From NCBI GenBank assembly GCA_963788285.1, contig CAWBGB010000007.1, positions 62,001 to 126,000 of the forward strand: DNA of 64,000 nt. The letters run 5' to 3'. Under the pieces are notes generated by a model. The model made no database searches, was not told the DNA's origin, and worked only from the letters and a program-made list of their open reading frames with translations. Each line of letters starts with the position of its first letter. The first letter of the stretch is position 1. Both the position numbers and the translations under genes were made by a program. The DNA is from Alicyclobacillus_A sp963788285. Lineage in GTDB: Bacteria; Bacillota; Bacilli; Alicyclobacillales; Alicyclobacillaceae. Positions 34,805-42,899 of this stretch are shown here, in pieces.

Positions 34805-35923
34805 CTACTCTTCCATGGTCGCCGGTTGCGTGAACCGTTCGTCTCCTTCCACCTGCGTTCCCGGATAAAAGTACTGGACAATATCCTCCCACGTCTTGCC
34901 TTGCACCGCAAGCGCCTTGGCCTCGTTCAAACTCATCCCTATCCCGGAACCCACGCCTCTGCACTGAACCAGTAACTCATTGCCGCTCACTGTCCACGTG
35001 AAGTTCGATGATGGAAGCCCAAGCATACTGGCGAAGTCGTCTCCAGTCCACGACCTATCCTGATAGGCGACCGCTTGCACATACCCTTGTGCGTCTCTCA
35101 TGGCAATGCGGAATTGATTCAGTTGGACGTTGTTACCTTGTATCTGCAGTACCTGCTGCAACGTTGGCACAGAAATGCGGATGAGAGACTTCGCGGGTTG
35201 ATGCGCGTCATCTGGGCATGCCACGCTCTTCAGGTACGGTATTGGCTTGCCAAACACCTCGCTGCCGTCGCGGGTCTGACCGGTGGACTGAGCAAAGGTG
35301 AAAGCCAGAATGGGTTGCTTGTCATACGTCAGAATCAGGCCGTCTGTGGCAAGCACGGCGTGCTGCAGGAGGACGGTGTTGACACTCAGATCTTTCCCAA
35401 ACCGCTGTTCCTGCACGGCCATGGACCACCACGGCAAATCGAGACTCGCGTTGTCTGTGACGTCAGCGCCATGCTGGTTGGCGAACGTGGGATGGGATCC
35501 TGTACTGGAGGACATGGCATGAACCACGTACGTGCGCGCGGCAACAGCAGCGGCCTCAAGTGCTTCCATCGGCGAATGAGGGTCCATCTCTGCAGCGAGT
35601 ACCCCCACAAGGTAATCGTTCAAAGCGACGTTGGTCACATGTCCAGTTTGAACATCGTAGACTTTCACCTGAACCTCCGCGTCATCTGACATAATCCAGG
35701 CACGGGCGGGATCTGTATCGCGGCGGTGGACCATGTTGGCGGTCGCCGTTGGCACAATGACGAGCACCAAAAAGGCCGTGCAAAGGACCGCAAGGACTTT
35801 TCCACGCCAATCCACACGAAGCCACAGTTGGTGCAGCCGAGGGAACCGGGTGAGGGGAAACTCGATGTCCGACCGTAAGGCTCTGGATTCATATCTAGAT
35901 CTGACCGGACGGAAACGCGCCAA
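34805..35923 (-). CDS. spoIID: Stage II sporulation protein D (SpoIID) with altered C-terminal motif
   Basis: I choose the TTG at 35923 (GAGGA 7 bases upstream), giving 372 residues. A basic cytoplasmic tail precedes one membrane helix (VLAVLCTAFLVLVIVPTATA). The catalytic region has VGVLAAEMDPHSPMEALEAA, keeping the Glu (AAEM) that is essential in B. subtilis. The family motif GxGxGHGxGMSQ reads CRGVGSGIGMSL here, so the His and Gln are replaced. SpoIID is a lytic transglycosylase of the DMP engulfment machine with SpoIIM and SpoIIP. The order murA-spoIID is the same as in Bacillus. Confidence 0.88.
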   Translation of the reverse strand: MARFRPVRSRYESRALRSDIEFPLTRFPRLHQLWLRVDWRGKVLAVLCTAFLVLVIVPTATANMVHRRDTDPARAWIMSDDAEVQVKVYDVQTGHVTNVALNDYLVGVLAAEMDPHSPMEALEAAAVAARTYVVHAMSSSTGSHPTFANQHGADVTDNASLDLPWWSMAVQEQRFGKDLSVNTVLLQHAVLATDGLILTYDKQPILAFTFAQSTGQTRDGSEVFGKPIPYLKSVACPDDAHQPAKSLIRISVPTLQQVLQIQGNNVQLNQFRIAMRDAQGYVQAVAYQDRSWTGDDFASMLGLPSSNFTWTVSGNELLVQCRGVGSGIGMSLNEAKALAVQGKTWEDIVQYFYPGTQVEGDERFTQPATMEE

Positions 35924-35959
35924 TGTACATTCCTCGCTTTCAGAGGCTTGTCTCCTAGA

Positions 35960-35988
35960 GAGGTATGTTCGGGCGCACAAGATTATTC
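35960..35988 (-). promoter_or_regulatory. Candidate sigma-E promoter of spoIID
   Basis: On the minus strand GAATAAT (35982-35988) is followed after 14 bases by CATACCTC (35960-35967), close to the sigma-E -35 and -10 boxes. It lies 36 bases before the chosen start. Sigma-E control of spoIID is known. Confidence 0.45.
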
Positions 35989-36152
35989 ATCGGCTGTGGT
36001 GTGTTCCTTTCCTCATGTCTAAAAAAATGAATTCTCGTCCATGATGGTAGTGTCATCAACCGATGGCCAGTATGCTACTGTTTCCCCCTTGTTGTAACGA
36101 TTTGGCAGTCGCTTTGCGGCTGTCCCTTTTTTGTGCTCAAAACCCAGTGCAA

Positions 36153-36188
36153 CAAAAAAACGTGCGGATGGCAACATCCACACGTTTT
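36153..36188 (-). terminator. Terminator of murA
   Basis: AAAACGTG and CACGTTTT together with GGATG and CATCC form a long stem with one mismatch. On the minus strand it is followed by seven T residues. It separates murA from spoIID. Confidence 0.88.
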
Positions 36189-36270
36189 CACGAATGTTGT
36201 TGATACAACGATTGCCCGAAAAACGGGAAAATAGCACATACAAGTCCATGTTTCGATTCGGCTGGTCAAC

Positions 36271-37539
36271 TCAGTCGTCAATTCGGCAAATCTTCGCACC
36301 CAACGACTGGAACTTGCCGACGAGGTTGTCGTAGCCGCGGTCGATATGATGTAGTCCGCTGACTGTGGTCGTACCCTCCGCCATCAGGCCTGCGATGACG
36401 AGTGCTGCCCCGGCACGCAGGTCGGTCGCTGTCACCTCAGCGCCAGAAAGTCGATCCACACCTTCAATGACGGCCGTCCGGCCTTCAATGTGAATCTCAG
36501 CGCCCATCCTCTGCAACTCAGCCACGTGCATGAAGCGATTCTCAAACACCGTTTCCGTGATCATGCTGGTACCAATACAGGTCGTTAAGCCAGCCACAAT
36601 CTGCGCTTGCATATCCGTGGGATAAGCAGGATAGTAGTGCGTCTTCACGTCGAGCGCCTTCATGCGCCCATTTTCCACGGGCCAAACGCGAATGCCCCGT
36701 ACGTCGTCTTCCAAATGCGCGCCAGCCTCTTCGAGTTTCGCCAGAATGGAAGTCAGGTGATGCGACAGGGCGTTTTCCACGTACACGCCGTTGCCCATCA
36801 GGGCGCCAGCGATCAGGAACGTGCCTGCTTCAATTCTGTCGGGAATCACGGTATGGTTCGCACCGTGCAGTGCATCTACACCGTCGATGCGAATGGTATC
36901 TGTTCCTGCACCGCGTACGCGGGCGCCCATTGCGTTGAGATAGTTGGCGAGGTCCACGTTTTCCGGTTCCTTCGCCGCGTTCTCAATGATGGTCTGCCCC
37001 TTCGCTAGCACGGCGGCCATCATGATGTTTTGCGTAGCGCCGACACTCGGGATATCCAGATAAATACGAGCACCTTTCAATCCGTCCTTCGGCGCGCGGA
37101 AATGCACGTACCCGTTCTCCATCTCGGTCTGCACACCCATCGCCTCGAAACCTTTGATGTGCAGATCTACCGGGCGTGGCCCGATGTTGCAGCCGCCCGG
37201 CATTGCAATAATGGCTTCACCGAAGCGTGCCAATAACGGTCCCGCTACAACAAATGAAGCCCGCATGCTACGTACCAGTTCATAAGGCGGTTCTACACTG
37301 TTCACCGACTTGGCACTGATATGTAGCGTGCTCCCTTCTCGATGGACGTCAGCGCCCAGGGCGGAGATGGTGTTGATCATATGCTCAACGTCGAGAAGTG
37401 ACGGTACTTCGTCAATCGTACTTGTTCCCGAAGAGGCGAGAAGACTTGCTGCGAGTATGGGGAGTACAGCGTTCTTCGCGCCACCAATGCGCACATGTCC
37501 TTCCAGACGGTGGCCCCCGTCAATCACAATCTTTGCCAT
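36271..37539 (-). CDS. murA: UDP-N-acetylglucosamine 1-carboxyvinyltransferase
   Basis: The ATG at 37539 (MAKIVIDGG) with GGAGTTG upstream gives 422 residues, typical for MurA. The active site is complete: Lys22-Asn23 in IGGAKNAVLPI, the fosfomycin-reactive Cys117 in MPGGCNIGPRPVDLHI, and RIEAGTFLIAGA for substrate binding. It transfers enolpyruvate from PEP to UDP-GlcNAc, the first committed step of peptidoglycan synthesis. The presence of Cys predicts fosfomycin sensitivity of this copy. It lies between ywmB and spoIID as in B. subtilis murAA. Confidence 0.96.
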   Translation of the reverse strand: MAKIVIDGGHRLEGHVRIGGAKNAVLPILAASLLASSGTSTIDEVPSLLDVEHMINTISALGADVHREGSTLHISAKSVNSVEPPYELVRSMRASFVVAGPLLARFGEAIIAMPGGCNIGPRPVDLHIKGFEAMGVQTEMENGYVHFRAPKDGLKGARIYLDIPSVGATQNIMMAAVLAKGQTIIENAAKEPENVDLANYLNAMGARVRGAGTDTIRIDGVDALHGANHTVIPDRIEAGTFLIAGALMGNGVYVENALSHHLTSILAKLEEAGAHLEDDVRGIRVWPVENGRMKALDVKTHYYPAYPTDMQAQIVAGLTTCIGTSMITETVFENRFMHVAELQRMGAEIHIEGRTAVIEGVDRLSGAEVTATDLRAGAALVIAGLMAEGTTTVSGLHHIDRGYDNLVGKFQSLGAKICRIDD

Positions 37540-37590
37540 GACTTCAACTCCTGTGCCAGTCCGCCCCGTGACGTCCGGCACAGTACCCCG

Positions 37591-38440
37591 TTAATACGTT
37601 TCCGTAATGATGGGGGTACCAACCAGAACGTTCGTCCGGTGGTGGTAGGCGTCGTAATGAACGGCCACTTGTAGGTTCATTTTCTGCCCATTGGTCTGTA
37701 TGTATCCTGGGGCTTTCGATGAATAGCCGGATATGCTGGTCACCAAATCGGATGTGACACCTTCAACGCGATGCGCTCCAACTGCAGAAAATGCGCGTGT
37801 CACGAGCTTATCCGCTTGAACGCCGATCATTCTAGCATTGGTAAAACCCTCTATACAAGTGCTAATTTGTGGTGTGCATCCCGAATTTGTCACCGTTTTG
37901 CGAACCATGTCTACTTCGCTTGCAAGGCGCACGAAGACCCTACCTGCGTGGTGCGCGTGCACCACCAGGATCGTGGTACTTTGGGTGCTCGAAAAGCGCA
38001 TGATGCAAGCGTAACGGAAATAGCCGTGTTGTCGGACCAGCTTCCGTCCACTTCCGAAAAGTTTTCGGACGCATCCGTATAGGTCATCTATTTCGCGTCT
38101 TGAATGTCTAAGTCCTGCTTGAGCTTGTCGGCAGCTTGGCGTAATTCACGTTCAGACATAAAGTTGTCATTAAATTGACACCAATTGTGAATCAAGTAGC
38201 CGTCCACATTTGCGTTCGTGGCCGCAAAACTGGTCTCTATATATTTTACTTCGGTGAAAGGGGTGCCGTTTTTGTCCGTCAGCTTGTCCGAGGTGGGTGA
38301 ATTTCCTGCGAAAGGTAAGGAGTGATTGGTACCTGCTGGCGCGTATGCGCTCAACACCCCTGCCAGGACAACGCCGATTGCCAGCCAACCGATTTCTTCA
38401 TGTATTTCATCCCCTGTCCGCGTGTCTTCTATACACGACA
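37591..38440 (-). pseudogene. ywmB: YwmB (TATA-box-binding-like family) pseudogene
   Basis: The C-terminal frame (37591-38001) has STTILVVHAHHAGRVFVRLA and a pattern like CTPQISTCIEGFTNARM, as in Bacillus YwmB. Upstream frames hold a secretion signal (LAIGVVLAGVLSAYAPAG), then FNDNFMSERELRQAADKLKQ, DLDIQDAK, a TAG and MTYTDASENFSEVDGSWSDN. At least one stop and two frameshifts, one in the signal peptide, break the gene. Position upstream of murA matches Bacillus. YwmB is a secreted protein of unknown function. Confidence 0.7.
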
Positions 38441-38564
38441 GTTTGGACAAGGATTCTATTTTATTCATGTTCTCATTTACGAGATTTGCACTATAAATAG
38501 ATGATAGGTAGGTAGAGTCCCACAGCTTCTCATCCGTTTTTATCTACACTGGAAACTCCCCTCG

Positions 38565-38975
38565 TCAGCGCAAGTCCTGGCAGGTCACGCGCAGCAACTC
38601 TTCGGTGCGCGGATTAAATTGAACGCGCACCAGTATTCCCCACTCCTTGGTTCCTTCCCGCATCCACAGTCGAAAGGCTTCTTCTGCAACCGCGTCCGAT
38701 ACCAGGGTCCTGCCGATATGCAAGTAGTCCACTACGGCCGCATTGGGATGACAGCGTTTCGCTTCTGCCACGGCAATCTTTCCCCACTTCGCATAGGCCG
38801 GAATGGGCTTTTCATACACTCGCTCTGCCGTCCGGGCCACGGATCTGGTTTGCGTGATAGCACCGGACTGTGCCGCGTGTGCAGTTTGCATGTGAAAGCC
38901 TGCTGCAAAGCCACCCATCATGGCAAAGGTCGCGATGAGTACCTCAAAACAGTGGTGTGCTCGCTGTGCGGTCAA
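38565..38975 (-). CDS. Secreted DUF3889-like (YqzG/YhdC) protein
   Basis: The TTG at 38975 with GGAGGAGG 8 bases upstream gives 136 residues; longer frames from 39185 overlap the abrB-like gene and have no ribosome site. A signal peptide runs to AHAAQS at about residue 34. The mature part has PAYAKWGKIAVAEAKRCHPN, then VVDYLHIGRTLVSDAVAEEA and a final GILVRVQFNPRTEELLRVTC. This is the DUF3889 pattern. Members are small exported proteins of unknown role, possibly inhibitor-like because the fold resembles PepSY/cystatin (inference). Confidence 0.7.
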   Translation of the reverse strand: MTAQRAHHCFEVLIATFAMMGGFAAGFHMQTAHAAQSGAITQTRSVARTAERVYEKPIPAYAKWGKIAVAEAKRCHPNAAVVDYLHIGRTLVSDAVAEEAFRLWMREGTKEWGILVRVQFNPRTEELLRVTCQDLR

Positions 38976-39088
38976 AGCAAGTGCCTCCTCCAGAACGTAT
39001 TTCTTACTATCGTTCGCCGGAGACACGAGATTATACCCGTGCGGGCCAGGTGGATTCCATCCCATGTCCGCTCTGGGGCCTTGTGGTG

Positions 39089-39337
39089 TCAAAGTCCTGC
39101 AGTGATGCTGTCCCAGCAGTCGCGACAGATATGCTTCTCTTTGAACACCCGCATCGCTTCGGAAGGACTCTGACAAAACACGCACCTTGGTACAAATTTT
39201 TGTAGGATAATGGTGTCGCTGTCCACCAAAATTTCGATGTCGTCATCGACGTTGATGGAATACTTCTTGCGCAATTCTTTGGGTATTACAATCCGTCCGA
39301 GTTGATCCAGTTTTCGTACGACTCCAATGGCGCGCAT
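39089..39337 (-). CDS. AbrB/SpoVT-type transcription factor with a C-terminal zinc ribbon
   Basis: The ATG at 39337 is 6 bases after GGGGG and gives 82 residues. The N-terminal swapped-hairpin DNA-binding domain reads GVVRKLDQLGRIVIPKELRK, then DDDIEILVDSDTIILQKFVP. After it comes CVFC, 15 residues, then CRDC, a treble-clef zinc ribbon in place of the multimerisation domain of B. subtilis AbrB. AbrB proteins repress transition-state genes. The zinc-ribbon version is a separate lineage common in Bacilli. The target genes are unknown. Confidence 0.85.
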   Translation of the reverse strand: MRAIGVVRKLDQLGRIVIPKELRKKYSINVDDDIEILVDSDTIILQKFVPRCVFCQSPSEAMRVFKEKHICRDCWDSITAGL

Positions 39338-39460
39338 ACTCATCCCCCTTCAAAACGTCGCGTCCCCTTCATGGCTTATCTGTTCATATTTCTGGATTTT
39401 CTGTCGATTTCCTTCTGAGAAATTCCAATAAAGTGAGGGATAATCAATGTTTTCTAGTGG

Positions 39461-39501
39461 CAGTCAGCGCTGGCCCCGCGAAGCATCAGACGGACGCTGA
39501 C
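39461..39501 (-). terminator. Possible terminator after the DUF1146 gene
   Basis: CAGTCAGCG and CGCTGACTG form a 9-bp stem with a long GC-rich loop; on the minus strand it is followed by AT-rich sequence. It would end the nuo/DUF1146 transcript. Confidence 0.5.
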
Positions 39502-39508
39502 TGGACGT

Positions 39509-39760
39509 TTACAAGATGGAGCGGATGGCTTCGCCCGCCAGCAAATAGGCGGCGGCGGTGCAGCCGATGAAAAAGCCGCCAATCATGGCTAGGATGAAGC
39601 GGAGCATGCGGGTTTGGTGTCCAATGGGATCGAATACGAATTTATCCCACTTTAACACCCCAAGTGCTTGCCACGTGATGTATGTACCGCCGAGGAACGC
39701 GATGATAAAAATGACACCGGCGGCGGCGAGCATCACGGTACTGGTTGAAACATCGGTCAC
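39509..39760 (-). CDS. ywzB: DUF1146 (YwzB) membrane protein
   Basis: The GTG at 39760 has GAAGGGGGAAG upstream and gives 83 residues. Two membrane helices (MLAAAGVIFIIAFLGGTYIT and FILAMIGGFFIGCTAAAYLL) flank the conserved loop ALGVLKWDKFVFDP. The family is found in Bacilli close to the atp and murA genes. Its function is unknown. Here it follows nuoN, with 95 bases between, so it may be part of the nuo transcript. Confidence 0.82.
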   Translation of the reverse strand: MTDVSTSTVMLAAAGVIFIIAFLGGTYITWQALGVLKWDKFVFDPIGHQTRMLRFILAMIGGFFIGCTAAAYLLAGEAIRSIL

Positions 39761-39855
39761 TTCCGCTTCCCCCTTCAAAAAACGCCTCACAGAAGGGCCC
39801 AGATTAAGAAATGGGGCCCCTTGAGACGAATTTGACCGACTTGGACATCGATATT

Positions 39856-41334
39856 TTACGCCAAGTTGGCCAGTGCGTGAAGTAGGGTAGCGGGTACGAC
39901 GCCGAGAATCAAAGTTCCCAGCACACAAAGGCCAAGCAGGGTGTTCATGATGCCGCTTGAGCGAATGGTGACGCCGTCCTTAACTTCGCTCTTCTGGTAG
40001 ATCTTGCGGATCCAGCCGAAATAGTAGAAAAACGACACGACGCTCGTGAGAAAGAGCAGTACACCGAGCCACGTTTGATGTAAATGGATGGTGTCGGCGA
40101 AGATGTAGAACTTCCCGACAAATCCAGCGGTTAGCGGCATGCCTGCAAGGCCGAGCAGGAACACGGTGAGCGCGCCGGCGAGCCAAGGTGACCGGTGATA
40201 CAGACCCACAAGCGCATCCGAATCGCAGGAGTTGCGGGCGTGCGAGACCACGTGCACGATGGCAAAAGCCCCAACGGTGGTGAACGTGTACGCAAACAGG
40301 TAGAACGCGATGCTATTCACGAGCGAGGCCCAATCCACCACGTTGTTCTCATTCAACATGGTGAACGGAATTAGGATGTACCCCGCTTGCGCCACGCTGG
40401 AGAACGCGAGAAGCCGCTTCATGTTTCGTTGTGGCAGAGCAATCAGGTTGCCAACCAACATGCTGGCTGCAGCGAGAATACTCGCCAGGTAGAACATGTT
40501 GGAGCCTGACACGGAAAACACGTACAGCATCATCCGCAGCAGCATGCCGAACACTGCCGTTTTGGACAGCGTGGACAGAAACGCGCTGATGGGTGTTGGT
40601 GCGCCGTCATACGTGTCCGGCGTCCACATGTGGAATGGCACCAGCGAAAGCTTGAAGCCCAATCCCCCGAGAATCAGAACAAAGGCAAGGACGGTCACAG
40701 CGGGATATTGGGCGAATAGCGACGCGCCACTCGTGAGCGTCTGATTGGAGAACAGTTCGCCCAGGTTGGTCGTCCCACTGAGCCCGTAGATGAACGAAAG
40801 TCCATAGAGCAGCACGGCCGAGCCGATGCTCCCCATTAACAGGTACTTGATGCCGCCCTCCACGGACCGGTTCGATTTCATCCGCAACGCGGCCAGGATG
40901 TAACTGGTGACGGAGAGCAATTCGAGGCCTACGTACAGCGTCACCATGTCCACCGAAGAAACCATGGCAAGAGCGCCCACTACAGCGAAGAGGATTAAGT
41001 ACGTGTGTTCTGAGGCCACCTTCACCTGCCCAGCGTAATCATACGTGAACAGGAAGACCAAGAGCGCGGTGATGAGGATGAGCAGCGTGAATATGTTGGC
41101 GATGATATCGTTCTGCACGGTAGCGAGGACCGCCTGCGGATTTGCGTAAAAATGCCTGATGGCGACCACCAAGGCTGCAACCACGCCGAGAATGGAAAGG
41201 CCATGCAACCAGCGCTTGTCCCCGGACTTGAACACAAACTCCAGAATCATCACCACAAACGCCGTAATGGTGAGGGTAATCATGGGACCCATGGCCGACC
41301 AGTATGGTTGATGCAGTGCGTCCAAATTCGGCAT
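39856..41334 (-). CDS. nuoN: NADH-quinone oxidoreductase subunit N
   Basis: The ATG at 41334 (MPNLDALHQ) has GGAGGG upstream and overlaps the end of nuoM. The 492-residue antiporter-like subunit has about 14 membrane helices. It shows a conserved Glu in YVGLELLSVTSYILAA and the Lys-containing helix FKLSLVPFHMWTPDTYDGAP. It forms one of three proton channels of complex I. It is the last nuo gene in the usual order. Confidence 0.95.
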   Translation of the reverse strand: MPNLDALHQPYWSAMGPMITLTITAFVVMILEFVFKSGDKRWLHGLSILGVVAALVVAIRHFYANPQAVLATVQNDIIANIFTLLILITALLVFLFTYDYAGQVKVASEHTYLILFAVVGALAMVSSVDMVTLYVGLELLSVTSYILAALRMKSNRSVEGGIKYLLMGSIGSAVLLYGLSFIYGLSGTTNLGELFSNQTLTSGASLFAQYPAVTVLAFVLILGGLGFKLSLVPFHMWTPDTYDGAPTPISAFLSTLSKTAVFGMLLRMMLYVFSVSGSNMFYLASILAAASMLVGNLIALPQRNMKRLLAFSSVAQAGYILIPFTMLNENNVVDWASLVNSIAFYLFAYTFTTVGAFAIVHVVSHARNSCDSDALVGLYHRSPWLAGALTVFLLGLAGMPLTAGFVGKFYIFADTIHLHQTWLGVLLFLTSVVSFFYYFGWIRKIYQKSEVKDGVTIRSSGIMNTLLGLCVLGTLILGVVPATLLHALANLA

Positions 41335-41338
41335 CGAC

Positions 41339-42898
41339 TTACCCTCCAATCCTCATCAAGGCGTTTACGGACAGACCAAACAGCTCCCCAATCACCTTCG
41401 GGTCAATTCCAACGAGGAATACCAGCGTTATCAACACAAGTGCCGGAACATATTCGCGCGGTGTCGCGTCCACCAGCTCACCGTACCTTGGGTCGAGCGG
41501 ACCGAACGTCGACTTCTGCATGGCGTACAGCAGGTACACCGCCGAGAGGATGACCCCGAGCACGCCGACGAACGAAATGACTGGATACGTGTCGAATCCT
41601 CCGATAAACGCCTGGATCTCGCTGATAAAGCCGCTTGTGAGCGGTAACCCGAGAGAGCCCAGCGCCGCCACCAACAAGAACCCGGATAGCATTGGCAGGC
41701 TGCGGGACAATCCGCCCAGTGACGGAATGTGACTCGTCTCGGTCCGGTCCTTGATGGCACCGACCAGGAAGAACAAGAGCGCTGTCAACAGGCCGGACGA
41801 CACCATCATGAACATCGCCCCCTGCAGACCGGCGGCGTTGAGCGCGGCAATTCCGAGCAGAACGAGCCCCATGTGGCTGATGCTGCCAAAAGCAATGAGG
41901 CGCCGCCAGTCCTTTTGGGCCCATGCGGCAAAGGCGCCGTACAGGATGTTGATGACGCCGAACACGGCAATCAACGCGCCGTAATGGCGTACTTCCCCAG
42001 GCAATAATCCAACGCCGAAGCGAAGCAGTATGTACGCGCCGGTCTTGGTCAAGACTCCGCCGAGGATCATGCTCGTTGGCGTATCGGCAGATTCGTGCGC
42101 CGTGGGCAACCACGTGTGAAACGGTACAAACGCTTCTTCTATAAAGACAGCGAGTAACAAGAACATGAATAGCCAACTGCGCGCGTGGCTAGAAAACGCT
42201 TGTGTCGACACGGTGTGCATCACGTTGGTCAACGTCGGGATGTCAAAACTGAGTCCCGTGCCTGTCAGCGTGGCCGCTTGCTGGGATCCGTAGGCGCCAG
42301 CTGCGCCGTAGGCGATGCCGACCAACGCAACCAACAGCGCGACCGTCGCCAGCCCCCGGTAGAGGAGGAACTTGAACGCGGCGGACTGATGCCTCCCTTC
42401 CCCGAAGATGTAGATAAGGAAGAACATCGCGAATAACGTGATTTCCAGTGCGGCGATAAACGTGAACAGGTCCAGCGCACTGAACACACCGAGCAATCCC
42501 GCGGTCACCAACGAGATCCAGAAGTAGTACTCTTTCGATCGCTCCACCGTGCGCTTGGCTGCGACAATCGCCAGCAGCGAAATAAAGGAGGTTAACGCGA
42601 GCAGTGGCAGGGACAACCCATCAACCCCAAATGACAAGCCAATGATGAGATTGCCTGGCCCATTCGTGTTCGCACCGTGCCACAAGCTCGGCAACGTGAA
42701 CCAGTAGAGTGCCGTGACGTGCTGGAACCCCGTAATGTTGTACTGAAACTGTACCCAGGCGATGGCGGTAAGACCGAGAGATACCGCGCATCCGAACAAC
42801 GCAAGCCCGCGGTGTACAGCGCTGCCGAGCCTGGGCACCAGCAGGATGACAAGCCCTGCAATCAGAGGTGCTGCAAGCAGCCAGAATACGAGGCCCAT
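41339..42898 (-). CDS. nuoM: NADH-quinone oxidoreductase subunit M
   Basis: The ATG at 42898 lies 1 base after the nuoL stop, with AGGAGGTG upstream, and gives 519 residues. The antiporter motifs are the Glu in IAALEITLFAMFFLIYIFGE and the Lys/His helix EAFVPFHTWLPTAHESADTP. It is a membrane proton-pumping subunit of complex I, between NuoL and NuoN. Tight spacing shows operon translation. Confidence 0.95.
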   Translation of the reverse strand: MGLVFWLLAAPLIAGLVILLVPRLGSAVHRGLALFGCAVSLGLTAIAWVQFQYNITGFQHVTALYWFTLPSLWHGANTNGPGNLIIGLSFGVDGLSLPLLALTSFISLLAIVAAKRTVERSKEYYFWISLVTAGLLGVFSALDLFTFIAALEITLFAMFFLIYIFGEGRHQSAAFKFLLYRGLATVALLVALVGIAYGAAGAYGSQQAATLTGTGLSFDIPTLTNVMHTVSTQAFSSHARSWLFMFLLLAVFIEEAFVPFHTWLPTAHESADTPTSMILGGVLTKTGAYILLRFGVGLLPGEVRHYGALIAVFGVINILYGAFAAWAQKDWRRLIAFGSISHMGLVLLGIAALNAAGLQGAMFMMVSSGLLTALLFFLVGAIKDRTETSHIPSLGGLSRSLPMLSGFLLVAALGSLGLPLTSGFISEIQAFIGGFDTYPVISFVGVLGVILSAVYLLYAMQKSTFGPLDPRYGELVDATPREYVPALVLITLVFLVGIDPKVIGELFGLSVNALMRIGG

Positions 42899-42899
42899 G

